64,000 bases of DNA from Kamptonema formosum PCC 6407 (GCF_000332155.1 NZ_KB235904.1:2008641-2072640), one strand, 5' to 3'; positions 27,493-36,820 are shown, counted from the first letter of the stretch. Notes: generated by a model not told the origin, from the sequence alone. Numbers and translations are program-made.

Positions 27493-28377
27493 ATGATAGC
27501 AACTTTACCTACATCTCAAACCTGGACATGGCGAGGCTTTCCCATTTCCTACCAAGCTCAAGGTCAAGAAGGGCCGGCAGTGGTATTCGTACACGGTTTT
27601 GGTGCATCCTGCGGCCACTGGCGCAAAAATCTCTCAGTATTGGCCGCGAATTGTCGCTGCTACGCCATTGATTTAATTGGCTTTGGCGGTTCTGCTAAAC
27701 CTAAGCCCAAAACTGAAATTGATTATACCTTTGAAACTTGGGGCGAACAAATTGCTGATTTCTGTAAAGAAGTTGTCGGTGGGCCAGTATTTTTAGTAGG
27801 AAACTCGATTGGCTGTGTCGCAGCAATGCAGGCGGCTGTGGATTTTCCCGAAATAGTTTTGGGTGTAGCTTTACTCAATTGTTCTTTGCGACTACTGCAC
27901 GATCGCAAACGCGCTGAGCTAGCTTGGTATCGGCGCATGGGCATACCTATTGCACAGAATGTTCTTAATATCAACTGGATCAGTCAACTATTTTTTAAGC
28001 AATTAGCAAGGCCGAAAACTGTGCGATCGATTTTACTAAAAGCTTACAAACGTTCTGAGGCAGTGACAGATGAATTAATAGATATGATTATGATACCGGC
28101 GCTAGATAGCGGAGCAGTAGATGTATTTATCGCATTTACGAGTTATTCTTCTGGCCCCTTAGCGGAGGATTTACTTCCCCGATTGAGTTGTCCAGCTTTG
28201 ATTTTATGGGGTGCAGATGACCCTTGGGAGCCGATAGAATTGGGGCGAGAGTTGGCAAATTTTCCTTGTGTTGAAAAATTTGTGGAGTTGGCGGGTGTGG
28301 GCCATTGTCCGCAAGATGAAGCTCCTGAGTTGGTAAATCCGGTTTTGTGGGATTTTATTAGGAAAATTGGGATCTGA
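27493..28377 (+). CDS. Alpha/beta fold hydrolase
   Basis: A 294-residue alpha/beta hydrolase. Oxyanion-hole HGFGAS (about 34-39) and a likely catalytic triad are visible: Ser105 in the nucleophile elbow GNSIGC, Asp242/243 in LILWGADDPW, and His271 in GVGHCPQDEAPELV. No signal peptide. The sequence style resembles cyanobacterial and plastid pheophytinase- or esterase-like proteins, but the substrate cannot be read from sequence. It stands alone on the plus strand before the haloperoxidase gene. Confidence 0.85.
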   Translation: MIATLPTSQTWTWRGFPISYQAQGQEGPAVVFVHGFGASCGHWRKNLSVLAANCRCYAIDLIGFGGSAKPKPKTEIDYTFETWGEQIADFCKEVVGGPVFLVGNSIGCVAAMQAAVDFPEIVLGVALLNCSLRLLHDRKRAELAWYRRMGIPIAQNVLNINWISQLFFKQLARPKTVRSILLKAYKRSEAVTDELIDMIMIPALDSGAVDVFIAFTSYSSGPLAEDLLPRLSCPALILWGADDPWEPIELGRELANFPCVEKFVELAGVGHCPQDEAPELVNPVLWDFIRKIGI

Positions 28378-28513
28378 AGAAGTTGTTAAAGTTTGACGGG
28401 TGCGGCTCGCAGATAATGTTAGCTTTACATCAGTCTAAAGACTTGTTTCTTTAGCAGCTACACCTAAAGTTGAAGTCAGGTGTGAAGCTAAATTTTTTTC
28501 AAAGGTTTTAAGT

Positions 28514-30241
28514 ATGGTAATTAATGGTACTTCAAGTTTTGACTATCTCCAGGGAACAGTAGAATCAGATAGCCTTGTGGCTTTTGAGGGCAATGATATA
28601 GTTTACGGCGACAAGGGAGATGATGCGATCGCAGGCGGCGATGGCAAAGACAAGCTCAACGCCGGTCAAGGTAACGATCTCATCGACGGTGGCGCCGACG
28701 ATGACATCATCTGGGGAGCAAAGGGCAACGATCGCATTTTAGGCGAAGCAGGTAATGATACTCTCATCGGTGGCAAAGGCAGCGATACCCTCACTGGCGG
28801 GGAAGGAAATAATATCTTTGGTATTGCCATTGAAGGCTGCGGCTGTCAAACGATTACCAAAGCCGACTACATTACTGATTTTAAAAATGGCAGCGATATC
28901 CTGCGCTTACTTAACGGAGTTAAGTACGAAGATTTAAACATCTTTCAAGGTACAGGTGCTAACAGTAACAATACCATTATTCGCGACAAACTTACCGGCG
29001 AGTATATGGCAGTCCTACAAGGAGTTAATGCCAATACAATTACCCAAAATAACTTTGTAACTTTCACGTCAGGTACAGTTGTAACTGACTGGAATACAAT
29101 CCTACTAGACGCAGTGCGAACAGGTGGCACTCCGCCTCCCATAGCGGCCCGCAATATGGCAATGGTTCACACCGCCATTTATAACGCTGTGAATGCGACC
29201 GATCGCAGCCACAGCACTTACAAAGTGGAGTTAGAAGCACCAGGGGGAGCATCAATAGAAGCGGCGGCAGCAGCAGCAGCAAACCGAGTATTAACAAGTT
29301 TGTATCCTGCACAGAAAGCTAAGTTTGATGCCGCGATCGCATCATCTTTAGCCACAATTCCTAATAAACAGGCCAAAACCGATGGCATTGCCGTCGGCCT
29401 CTCCGCCGCCGACCAAATTATTGCTTTAAGAAGTCAAGACGGCACCAGTAAAGCACTCACTTACACGCCGACAAATAATCCTGGCGAGTGGGTACCAACT
29501 CCACCTGCTTTTGCCAATTCCCTATTACCTCAATGGCCAGATGTTGATTGTTTTGCAATGACTAGCGGTTCCCAATTTCGACCATCTGGCCCGCCAGCTT
29601 TAGATAGTGCTGAGTATGCAGAGGAAGTCAATTTTGTTAAGGAAATAGGCAAAAAAGATAGCTTAACGCGATCGCCAGACCAAACAGCAATTGCTAAATT
29701 CTGGGCGGATGGCGCGGGTACTTTTACACCTCCCGGTCATTGGAACCAAATTGCTCAACAATCATCTGTACTAGCAGAAAATTCCCTAGAAGAGAATGCT
29801 CGCTTATTCGCATTATTAAATATTGGTCTGGCTGATGCAGGTATTTGTGCGTGGGATGCTAAGTATGAATATATTCTCTGGCGACCATTGACTGCAATCA
29901 GGGAAGCAGAGAAAGATGGCAATCCAGCTACACTTACTGATTCACAGTGGGAACCATTACTAACTACTCCCCCTTTTCCTGAGTACACATCTGGGCACAG
30001 TACGTTTAGCGGTGCAGCAGATGCGATTTTGAGCTCTTTCTTTGGTGAAGATTTTTGTTTTGTGGATGTGGGAGACCCTTCTGTTAATAGTTTGCGAAAA
30101 TTTGATAGCTTTGAAAGTGCAGCAGATCAAGCTGGAATGAGTCGCCTTTATGGGGGGATTCATTTTATGAGTGCTAATCGAGATGGTTTGGCGACGGGGA
30201 GAGATTTAGGTAACTACGTTGTCCAAAACTTTTTGGTTTGA
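28514..30241 (+). CDS. RTX-repeat / vanadium-dependent haloperoxidase fusion
   Basis: A 575-residue two-part protein. Residues about 24-100 are RTX calcium-binding nonapeptides (GGxGxDxL-like), followed by a beta module ending near 184 (DKLTGEYMAVLQGV). The rest is a vanadium haloperoxidase/PAP2-fold domain with vanadate ligands visible: Lys450-x6-Arg457-Pro, Ser493-Gly494-His495, and Arg544...His550 (SRLYGGIHF). Such enzymes oxidise halides with H2O2. No classical signal peptide; RTX proteins are often type I secreted, so it may be extracellular. The N-terminal module is shared with the protein at 46464-47381. Confidence 0.88.
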   Translation: MVINGTSSFDYLQGTVESDSLVAFEGNDIVYGDKGDDAIAGGDGKDKLNAGQGNDLIDGGADDDIIWGAKGNDRILGEAGNDTLIGGKGSDTLTGGEGNNIFGIAIEGCGCQTITKADYITDFKNGSDILRLLNGVKYEDLNIFQGTGANSNNTIIRDKLTGEYMAVLQGVNANTITQNNFVTFTSGTVVTDWNTILLDAVRTGGTPPPIAARNMAMVHTAIYNAVNATDRSHSTYKVELEAPGGASIEAAAAAAANRVLTSLYPAQKAKFDAAIASSLATIPNKQAKTDGIAVGLSAADQIIALRSQDGTSKALTYTPTNNPGEWVPTPPAFANSLLPQWPDVDCFAMTSGSQFRPSGPPALDSAEYAEEVNFVKEIGKKDSLTRSPDQTAIAKFWADGAGTFTPPGHWNQIAQQSSVLAENSLEENARLFALLNIGLADAGICAWDAKYEYILWRPLTAIREAEKDGNPATLTDSQWEPLLTTPPFPEYTSGHSTFSGAADAILSSFFGEDFCFVDVGDPSVNSLRKFDSFESAADQAGMSRLYGGIHFMSANRDGLATGRDLGNYVVQNFLV

Positions 30242-30269
30242 TGGTGCTTATAGCAACTACTAAAGAGGC

Positions 30270-30435
30270 GTTGTTACGTAAAGCGTGAGAAAGTCATAGT
30301 CAGGACTTACGTACCCAACCAAAGAAACCGGATTTTTTGACGAAAATACTTCGTTGTTATGTAAAGTGTGAGAAAATCATAGTCAGGACTTACGTACCCA
30401 ACCAAAGAAACCGGGTTTTTTAACGAAAATACTTC
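30270..30435. repeat. Two tandem 83-bp direct repeats with AAACCGG palindromes
   Basis: Copies at 30270-30352 and 30353-30435 differ at only a few positions. Each contains CAGGACTTACGTACCCAACC and AAAGAAACCGG. The second copy's AGAAACCGGGTTTTT pairs with AAAAACCCGGTTTCT at about 30458-30472, giving a long stem. A decayed relative (GAAATCGGGTTTTT) lies at about 46239. Confidence 0.85.
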
Positions 30436-30630
30436 GTTATTACCCACAGATTTTCTCAAAAACCCGGTTTCTGGGGCGACCTGCATAAGGCCTATTGGTA
30501 TAAAACAAAGGTTGTAATTACTTCAATTGTGTTGTAATGGCAGAAATAGGTTATCTTTGCGTAAGTCTTATGATTTTTAAGGTCTTTGACATTTTTAAAA
30601 AAATCTTTTAGAATATTGATTATATATAGC

Positions 30631-30816
30631 TATAACAACCAACAAAATTGTTAGGACATTTTAAGTTCCTGAAGCCGTTCCGCTGATTCCTCACAGCGAA
30701 CCCCTTGATTCTATATCCCTTCTTTCCTCCCTAGCCCTTTCTTCCCTAGCCCTTTCTTCCCTAGCCCCTAGTCCCTTCTTCCCCTAGCCCCTAGCCCCTA
30801 GCCCCTAGCCCCTAGT
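30631..30816. mobile_element. MITE-like element, decayed copy with expanded heptamer array
   Basis: The left end TATAACAACCAACAAAATTG followed by TTAGGACATTTT resembles the family left tip. The interior has GCTGATTCC and TTGATTCTATATCCC, then a long CCCTAGC array (30720-30814) that ends 3 bases before the ABC ATPase start codon. The right tip hairpin is missing. Confidence 0.55.
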
Positions 30817-30817
30817 T

Positions 30818-31594
30818 ATGAAATACCAAGCTTCAGAAAGCTACTCTTCAACCCTCCAAGGCGAACTCAACCAAAAATCAGAAAAACCTGTCATTATCGG
30901 CTTAGAAAATGTCACTAAAGTCTATGGCATCGGCGATCTAGAAGTTCGTGCTTTAAACGGTGTCAGCTTGATAGTAAAACAAGGGGAATATTGCGCGATT
31001 ATGGGAGCATCGGGTTCTGGCAAATCTACAGCTATGAATATTATAGGCTGTCTCGATCGCCCCAGCAGTGGTAGTTATTATTTAGACGGCGTGGATGTCG
31101 CGCAAATGCCAGAGGATGATTTAGCTGGTATTCGCAATTTAAAACTGGGGTTTGTCTTCCAACAATTTCATCTGTTACCGCAGTTAACAGCATTAGAAAA
31201 TGTGATGTTACCGATGGTTTACGCCAGCGTTCCCCCAGCGGAAAGAAAAGAACGAGCAACTGTGGCTTTAACGCGGGTGGGTCTAGAAAGTAGGCTGTAC
31301 AATAAACCCAACCAACTATCAGGAGGACAACAGCAGCGGGTAGCGATCGCGCGTGCTATAGTCAATCGTCCCGTACTATTATTAGCGGATGAACCTACAG
31401 GCGCTTTAGATAGCAAAACTACTCAAGAAGTGATGAATATTTTCACGGAACTTAACGATAGTGGGATGACAGTGGTCATGGTAACACACGAGTCAGATGT
31501 AGCGCGTCAAACTCGCCGAATTGTCGTATTCCGTGATGGTGAAGTGATTGACGACGATCTGACACCAGATGACCTCCACAGTGCAGGATTATAG
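30818..31594 (+). CDS. ABC transporter ATP-binding protein (MacB/LolD/DevA type)
   Basis: A 258-residue ATPase. Walker [11 protein letters not shown]-loop [18 protein letters not shown], signature LSGGQQQR, Walker [12 protein letters not shown] and the switch His in VMVTHES are all intact. The [12 protein letters not shown] opening and the length fit the MacB/LolD/DevA group, which energise permeases for lipoprotein, macrolide or glycolipid export. No permease or membrane-fusion gene is adjacent, so its partner is elsewhere. A heptamer array occupies the ribosome-binding position directly before the ATG. Confidence 0.92.
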   Translation: MKYQASESYSSTLQGELNQKSEKPVIIGLENVTKVYGIGDLEVRALNGVSLIVKQGEYCAIMGASGSGKSTAMNIIGCLDRPSSGSYYLDGVDVAQMPEDDLAGIRNLKLGFVFQQFHLLPQLTALENVMLPMVYASVPPAERKERATVALTRVGLESRLYNKPNQLSGGQQQRVAIARAIVNRPVLLLADEPTGALDSKTTQEVMNIFTELNDSGMTVVMVTHESDVARQTRRIVVFRDGEVIDDDLTPDDLHSAGL

Positions 31595-31701
31595 CAGACC
31601 TTAATTCTATTCCCTTCTTCCCTAGTCCCTAGCCCCTAGCTATATGCAACTTCATGTAAAATTGGTATAAACCAAACTTAAACTGTTAAGTCTTGTGAGT
31701 T

Positions 31702-32031
31702 TTATTCTCTTAGACTAAACGAATTACCACAACTACAATTTTGGCTAGCATTAGGATTATGAAATCTAAAACCTCCCCCCATCAAATCCTCTGAATAATC
31801 CAAAGTAAGACCATTAACATACTTAAGTTGCTCTGGATTTATCGCTACTTGGATTCCCTCAGATTCATACACCAAATCGTCAGGGTTAAGGGTTTCATCA
31901 AAAGCCATTGTATAAGACAAGCCACAGCAGCCACTAGATTCCACCCCAAGCCGAAATAAAGCATTGGGATTGGGATGCTTAGACTTAAGACGCATTACCT
32001 CAATAGCTGCTGGTTTGTTTAAGTGAATCAT
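31702..32031 (-). CDS. HesB/IscA family iron-sulfur cluster assembly protein
   Basis: A 109-residue A-type Fe-S carrier. The three conserved cysteines sit in the canonical positions: Cys35 (SSGCCGLSY), Cys99 and Cys101 (NCSCGNSF). The family transfers or stores iron or 2Fe-2S/4Fe-4S clusters for apoproteins. Cyanobacteria usually carry two or three paralogues (IscA, SufA, HesB), and this one cannot be assigned by eye. ATG at 32029-32031; a decayed MITE-like element starts 10 bases upstream of it. Confidence 0.92.
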   Translation of the reverse strand: MIHLNKPAAIEVMRLKSKHPNPNALFRLGVESSGCCGLSYTMAFDETLNPDDLVYESEGIQVAINPEQLKYVNGLTLDYSEDLMGGGFRFHNPNASQNCSCGNSFSLRE

Positions 32032-32040
32032 TAAAAAATT

Positions 32041-32171
32041 TATAGCTAGGGACTAGGGGAAGAAGGGGCTAGGGGTTAGGGGCTAGGGAGGAAGGGAAGA
32101 AGGGAAGAAGGGAATAGAATTAAGGGTGGAAACAATGAGTGAGTGTCCTAACTGCCAAGAAGGTTGCTATA
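32041..32171. mobile_element. MITE/REPIN-like element, copy 4 (left end decayed)
   Basis: The right end AACTGCCAAGAAGGTTGCTATA is intact. The interior has GAAGGGAATAGAATTAAGGG and GGGGCTA units. The left tip is reduced to TATAGCTAGG, lacking the AACCGC hairpin, apparently replaced by heptamer DNA. Confidence 0.65.
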
Positions 32172-32263
32172 GGAATGACAATTCAGAAGTCAGAATCAAA
32201 GGCTGGATTTAGCCGTTCAGAATAATTTTTACATACTTTAGGATTCCTGACTTCCTCAATTTT

Positions 32264-32686
32264 CTATTTAGCCTTAGATTCTGTTCGAGCGTAGTCGTCT
32301 TGGAAGCGTACAATGTCATCTTCTCCTAAATATTCCCCATTTTGTACCTCAATTAGGATCAGAGGAATCACGCCGGGATTTTCCAGGCGGTGAGAGTGAC
32401 ATTGAGGGACATAAGTAGACTGATTGCTAAAGATAATTTCTTCTTTATCATTGCAGGTGACTTTAGCAGTACCGGAAACAACAATCCAGTGTTCGCTGCG
32501 GTGGTGGTGCATTTGCAGACTGAGGCGATGTCCTGGCTTTACTTCAATCCGCTTAATCTTATATCCATTTCCTTCTTCCAGAGTGGTGAAGGAACCCCAA
32601 GGTCTTAATTCTGTAGCCGCAACTCCAGTCGAGCTACTAGATGTGCGTAGAGTGGAAACCTGAGAAATTTCTTGAACTTGAACCAT
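32264..32686 (-). CDS. Mannose-6-phosphate isomerase type II cupin (stand-alone)
   Basis: A 140-residue cupin matching the C-terminal isomerase domain of bifunctional ManC/AlgA proteins. Metal-binding cupin motifs are visible in PGHRLSLQMHHHRSEHWIVVSGTA and VPQCHSHRLENPG, preceded by RPWGSFTTLEEGNGYKIKRI. It would interconvert fructose-6-phosphate and mannose-6-phosphate for GDP-mannose and polysaccharide synthesis. Stand-alone versions of this domain are common in cyanobacteria. The upstream AAGGAGAG gives a good ribosome site for the ATG at 32684-32686. Confidence 0.88.
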   Translation of the reverse strand: MVQVQEISQVSTLRTSSSSTGVAATELRPWGSFTTLEEGNGYKIKRIEVKPGHRLSLQMHHHRSEHWIVVSGTAKVTCNDKEEIIFSNQSTYVPQCHSHRLENPGVIPLILIEVQNGEYLGEDDIVRFQDDYARTESKAK

Positions 32687-32939
32687 GATTTTCTCTCCTT
32701 CAGCTTTAAGGCACTAAAATTAACCATAGCAAATTCACCCTAGCTGCTGTTAACTAATTAACCAATCTACATTAAGTCTTCATCCATACTCGCTTACTCT
32801 TTAAACAAGCTTTAACTTAGAGAATAAAGCTTGAGATTGCTTTACGTGAGCTCGACGGGAGCGATCGTGATGGTCAATAGGGATGAATGGCTCGCTCGTT
32901 TATATGGAGCGTCACGATCGCAACTATCCTGTAAAGACT

Positions 32940-34544
32940 TTAAGCGTAATCTATATTGTTAATTGGAAAAGCGGAACCAGTATTTTTACTCGCGTGACCC
33001 TCTAAACTTTCTAGCTTAGAGAGCGCCTCACCTAGTCGATCCAGCAATCCCCGGATGCGAACCCTAGTTTCTCGATCGGTATCAGGTAGTCGATCTAGCC
33101 AAGCAGCAGCCGATCGCTGACCTTCCTGAGCGCCCACAATTAAAGCACCCCAAGCCTTTGCTCCTTCATCCTGGGAATTTACCTTCAGCGCTGCATCTAC
33201 GCGATTCCAGATGCGATCGCCATCATTTTTCAACATTTTGGCGATCTCAGAACTATTCCCCAAATCTGCCTCAAATACTTGTAAAGCATCATGCCAACGG
33301 CCATCAATTAAATCTGCCAGAACTTGCTGACTGGGAGAAGCCCAAGATGCGATCGCCTGAGACTGAGTAACATTAGCATGAAACTTAATCAAATCTAGCT
33401 GCGCTTGCGCCTGCGGCGACCAACCCCCCTTCGCCTTAGTCTTCAAAGCCCGCATCATCCCCAAAGCTGGCGACCACAAGCCACTTTTAGCCAACCGTAG
33501 CGCATCTTTATAACCAGGATTATTTAAAGCCGGTTCTTCCAAAGAAATTGCCGTCAACTGAATTGGGTTAGGTACAAACTTCCGAGGCTGAACCTGATAA
33601 ATAGTAAATTGCGGGTCTAAACCTATAGTTTGATCGATCGCCAACTCCGGTTCCCCGCCCCCCGTTACCTGTCGCCAACTCGGAACCTTTCCCGCCGCAC
33701 CCGTCCACTCCAAGAGCGACATCAAATGAGTTTGGGTAGGATTGTAGTGAACTACCTGCCCGTAGGGAATTTTCTTATCCGCCCGTAATAATTGACCGCT
33801 GAGGTTAAACCAAGCCCCGGAACTGGGAACTTTGCCTTCAAAGAGGCTTAAAGCTGTCAGCGGTAAGGATTTATTTGAGCCTTGGCTGTCATTAGCATCA
33901 GTGTGGGAAGCAATCACAAAAGATTCCGCCGGGCCTTCCACAGCTACAGAACTCGCCAGCCGATAATATTGCTCAGTTTCATAACTTTGATAGGGAATTT
34001 GCACTGGCTGATATACCCGCAGTTCGACAATCTGGCGGCAAGGATTTTTACACACTATAGATACAGTTGACCGCCGCTCTACCATTACAGGTACTAGCAA
34101 GTCGGGAACCTCGCGTTCGCTAGATTTCTCCTTGGGAAGCAGCAGCATTTCGCCGGGTATAAGTCCCACTTGCCCTAGACTAGCTCGGATTTGCGAGAGA
34201 GTCTGAATCGATTTACCGCTGGCAAAGGGAAGGCGAGACCATTCAGGTAAAAACTGATTGATCCAGATGCTCGCATTCGGATCGACAATTAATTGGTAGC
34301 TTAGCCAAGCACCTCCTCCCATTGCACCCGCACCACCCCACAAAACGGTAAGGGCGACAAAATTGGCAAGTGCCTTTTTCCAGAGGAACTTAGAGCCGGA
34401 TTGGGACGGCTTTGGTCTAGATTTTTGAGGGTTTTGGCGTTTGTTGTTGACCGCCTTCCGGGTAGGCTGAACCTTTCCCTGAGCGATTTTGACGTTCTCA
34501 GGGGGTTTTCGCTTCCGGTTTGCGGGTTCAATCTTGTTTTCCAT
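32940..34544 (-). CDS. Membrane-anchored hypothetical protein (534 aa)
   Basis: Not recognised. A 534-residue protein with a very basic N-terminal 50 residues rich in Lys/Arg/Pro/Gln, then one transmembrane helix (about residues 58-82, ANFVALTVLWGGAGAMGGGAW), then a large presumably periplasmic domain. A LysM-like SLGQVGLIPGEMLLLP stretch lies near 130, and two Cys (VCKNPCRQ) could form a disulfide. The C-terminal 180 residues are helical and repeat-like. Cyanobacteria have many anchored proteins of this style; no enzymatic motif is seen. Glycosyltransferase neighbours hint at an envelope role, which is only inference. Confidence 0.75.
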   Translation of the reverse strand: MENKIEPANRKRKPPENVKIAQGKVQPTRKAVNNKRQNPQKSRPKPSQSGSKFLWKKALANFVALTVLWGGAGAMGGGAWLSYQLIVDPNASIWINQFLPEWSRLPFASGKSIQTLSQIRASLGQVGLIPGEMLLLPKEKSSEREVPDLLVPVMVERRSTVSIVCKNPCRQIVELRVYQPVQIPYQSYETEQYYRLASSVAVEGPAESFVIASHTDANDSQGSNKSLPLTALSLFEGKVPSSGAWFNLSGQLLRADKKIPYGQVVHYNPTQTHLMSLLEWTGAAGKVPSWRQVTGGGEPELAIDQTIGLDPQFTIYQVQPRKFVPNPIQLTAISLEEPALNNPGYKDALRLAKSGLWSPALGMMRALKTKAKGGWSPQAQAQLDLIKFHANVTQSQAIASWASPSQQVLADLIDGRWHDALQVFEADLGNSSEIAKMLKNDGDRIWNRVDAALKVNSQDEGAKAWGALIVGAQEGQRSAAAWLDRLPDTDRETRVRIRGLLDRLGEALSKLESLEGHASKNTGSAFPINNIDYA

Positions 34545-34669
34545 CGGGGGGGAGACTGGGGGAGGGGAGATTGGGAGAGGGGAGATGTGGGGAATTCTTT
34601 ACTTTTTTAACTTAAAACCACAGCGTTCCAAGGTAACGAAGCAATCTCTCAAAATTGCTTTGGTGTATT

Positions 34670-36058
34670 CTACTGGCAGAGTTTAGTGGTGCTAGGTGTG
34701 AAGCAATCTTTTAAAACTTGTTCATAGCGTTGACCGATGATTTCCCAGGTATATTCGGTTTCGATTAGCGATCGCGCATTTTGTGATAACTCCTCCCGCA
34801 ATTGTCGATCTTCAAATAAGCGACTAATCGCCTCAACATACTCTTCAAGTTGGTTCCCTCGCAAGGCCCCCAAAGGCGATCCACCGCCGTCAACAGCGAG
34901 CCCTTCCAAACCGCGATCGCTAGCTACAACAGGCGTTCCCGCTGCCATTGCCTCTAAAGTTTTATTTTTAATTCCTAGACCAATTCGCATCGGCACTACA
35001 CAAACTGTGGCTTGATGCAAATATTCTGCCATTGAAGGGACTTGACCCGTTACTGTAATTCCCGACTGCGATCGCAATGCCAATACCTCCGCTACTGGTT
35101 TTGATCCCACTATAGTCAGGGTAGCGTCAGGATAACGCTGCTGCAAGGCTGGTAAGATATCTAAACTCAGAAATCGTACTGCGTCAATATTGGCCAAATT
35201 ATCCATCGCCCCGATAAATATTAATCTATGTCCCCCCGGATCTACTTGTCTGTAGGGAAATTTTGCCAAATCTACGCCATTAGGAATAACTTGAATAGGA
35301 ACGCAGGAAGAAGAAGGAAGAAGAAAGAAAGAAGGAAATCTCCCTTTCTCTGCTCCCCTGCTCCCCTGCTCCCCTGCTCCCCCGCTCAAGAGCTCCCCTG
35401 CTCCCCCGCTCCCCCGCTCAAGAGCTCCCCTGCTCCCCCGCTCCCCTGCTCCCCCGCTCCCCTGCAACTGCTGCCGATCTTCCTCAGTTGTGACCACAAT
35501 GCGGGAGAATTTGGAACAGTAGTATTTTTCGTAGCGAGCGAGCAAAGGCAGATTGAGGCGATCGCGCAATGGTTTCTCGGAAGTACCAGTTTCTAGTATC
35601 TGTCGGCAACTTCCATAAACTGAACTATGAATATTTACTACCGTCCCCAACCTTTTGCGCCACTCAGGACGTACATAAATCTCATTAACGCTGTGTTCGC
35701 AGGTAATCGCATCGCATTTACCCGCTGCGACAAATTCATCTACCCAATTCTGCATTGCTGGAGAATAGATAGATATTACATTCGGAGGCCTTCCCTCCAG
35801 TAAAAACCGACTAAATCGCTGCACTTTTCCACCCCATCCCCAACCAACAGCTACCTGGGGACGAGGGAAAATCGCTAAGTCTTGGACATAGTGGCGCAGT
35901 TGCTCTATTTCTACCTCTGTCACGTCGTGCGATCGCAGTGTTGCCAGAGTGATAGAATGTTGCTGACTCAAATATTTCAACAAATTAAACGTCCTTACTT
36001 GAGTTCCACCCCGCCCTGGCGGATAAGGAAAAGTTGAGGAAAGTATCAAAATCTTCAT
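34670..36058 (-). CDS. Glycosyltransferase family 4-type (GT-B fold) with repeat insertion
   Basis: A 462-residue GT-B glycosyltransferase. The N-terminus MKILILSSTFPYPPGRGGTQVRTFNLLKYL is the acceptor-domain start. The donor domain shows VIPNGVDL, IFIGAMDNLANIDAVRFL, and the nucleotide-sugar motif GLGIKNKTLEAMAAGTPVVAS. Start is ATG at 36058; a TTG 12 bases earlier is less likely. Residues about 199-252 are a Gly/Glu/Arg/Ser-rich insertion encoded by heptamer repeats, in the interdomain linker just before VIPNGVDL. Sugar donor and acceptor are unknown; probably envelope polysaccharide. Confidence 0.87.
   Translation of the reverse strand: MKILILSSTFPYPPGRGGTQVRTFNLLKYLSQQHSITLATLRSHDVTEVEIEQLRHYVQDLAIFPRPQVAVGWGWGGKVQRFSRFLLEGRPPNVISIYSPAMQNWVDEFVAAGKCDAITCEHSVNEIYVRPEWRKRLGTVVNIHSSVYGSCRQILETGTSEKPLRDRLNLPLLARYEKYYCSKFSRIVVTTEEDRQQLQGSGGAGERGSRGALERGSGGAGELLSGGAGEQGSRGAEKGRFPSFFLLPSSSCVPIQVIPNGVDLAKFPYRQVDPGGHRLIFIGAMDNLANIDAVRFLSLDILPALQQRYPDATLTIVGSKPVAEVLALRSQSGITVTGQVPSMAEYLHQATVCVVPMRIGLGIKNKTLEAMAAGTPVVASDRGLEGLAVDGGGSPLGALRGNQLEEYVEAISRLFEDRQLREELSQNARSLIETEYTWEIIGQRYEQVLKDCFTPSTTKLCQ
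35303..35463 (-). repeat. In-frame heptamer array inside the glycosyltransferase
   Basis: On the plus strand, units of CCCCTGC/CCCCCGC-TC with CTCAAGAG interruptions. On the coding strand GGGGGAG-type units give GSGGAGERGS, GGAGELLS, GGAGEQGS. The 5' part continues as AAGAAGG units (FPSFFLLPSSS). It is the coding version of the G-rich arrays at 2028-2092 and 25215-25310. Confidence 0.88.
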
Positions 36059-36129
36059 ATTGGTATGCAAAAAGTCAATAAATAAAAATATTAGGACGTA
36101 GCCAGATATCCTTATTGTCTCCTAGATCC

Positions 36130-36187
36130 TTAAATCCTTCTTCCCCTAACCCCTAACCCCTAACCCCTAGTCCCTAGTCCCTAGCTA
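36130..36187. repeat. CCCCTAA/CCCTAGT heptamer array abutting the TPR gene
   Basis: Units of CTTCTTC, CCCCTAA and CCCTAGT run up to two bases before the ATG at 36190. There is no Shine-Dalgarno in the usual place. Confidence 0.8.
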
Positions 36188-36189
36188 TA

Positions 36190-36660
36190 ATGGACGATTC
36201 ATCTATCAAAGCATTACTCGAAGACCTGAAAGACGCGGATGAAAGAGTACGCGATCGTGCTACTACAGAACTATGGCGTAGTTGGTTTGAGCAAAAAGGA
36301 GCTTACGGGATGGAAATGCTCAGGCGATCGCAGATTCTGCTCGATGCTGGTGACTTTTCTCGTGCCTTAGATATCCTCACAAAACTAATAGCAGATAGTC
36401 CTGATTTTGCCGAAGCTTGGAACAGAAGGGCTGTACTTTATTACACTCAAGGCGACTATCAAAAATCCCTAGATGACTGCGAAGAAGTTATCAAAATTAA
36501 CCCGATTCATTTTGGAGCATTGCACGGTCTTGGTTTATGTTACGCTGCACTAGGAAATTATAGAAAAGCCATCGTTGCTTTTCGCCAAGCTTTGGAAATT
36601 CAGCCCTATTCCTTAGTTAATCAAAAATTGATTTTGGAATGTACTGCTCGGCTTAATTAA
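36190..36660 (+). CDS. TPR-repeat protein
   Basis: A 156-residue soluble protein. An N-terminal helical segment (DDSSIKALLEDLKDADERVRDRATTELWRSWF, reminiscent of a HEAT-like helix) leads to about three TPR units: LDAGDFSRALDILTKLIADSPDFAEAW, RAVLYYTQGDYQKSLDDCEEVIKINP and LGLCYAALGNYRKAIVAFRQALEIQP. No signal peptide. Such short TPR proteins are protein-interaction adaptors; the partner is unknown. ATG at 36190 has a heptamer array instead of a ribosome-binding site. Confidence 0.85.
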   Translation: MDDSSIKALLEDLKDADERVRDRATTELWRSWFEQKGAYGMEMLRRSQILLDAGDFSRALDILTKLIADSPDFAEAWNRRAVLYYTQGDYQKSLDDCEEVIKINPIHFGALHGLGLCYAALGNYRKAIVAFRQALEIQPYSLVNQKLILECTARLN

Positions 36661-36662
36661 AA

Positions 36663-36797
36663 GAGGGGCTAGGGGCTAGGGGCTAGGGGCTAGGGAAGAA
36701 GGAAGAAGGAAGAAGGAGACGGGGAGAATTTTTACCAATTACCAATTACCAATTACCAATTACCAATTACCAATTACCAATTACCAATTACCAATTA
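36663..36797. repeat. Heptamer arrays between TPR and glycosyltransferase genes
   Basis: Successive arrays of different families: GGGGCTA (36664-36692), AGAAGGA, then about nine units of CAATTAC (36734-36795). They fill the gap before the GTG of the family 2 glycosyltransferase. Confidence 0.88.
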
Positions 36798-36820
36798 ACA
36801 ATTAGTAGCCAACTAAAATT

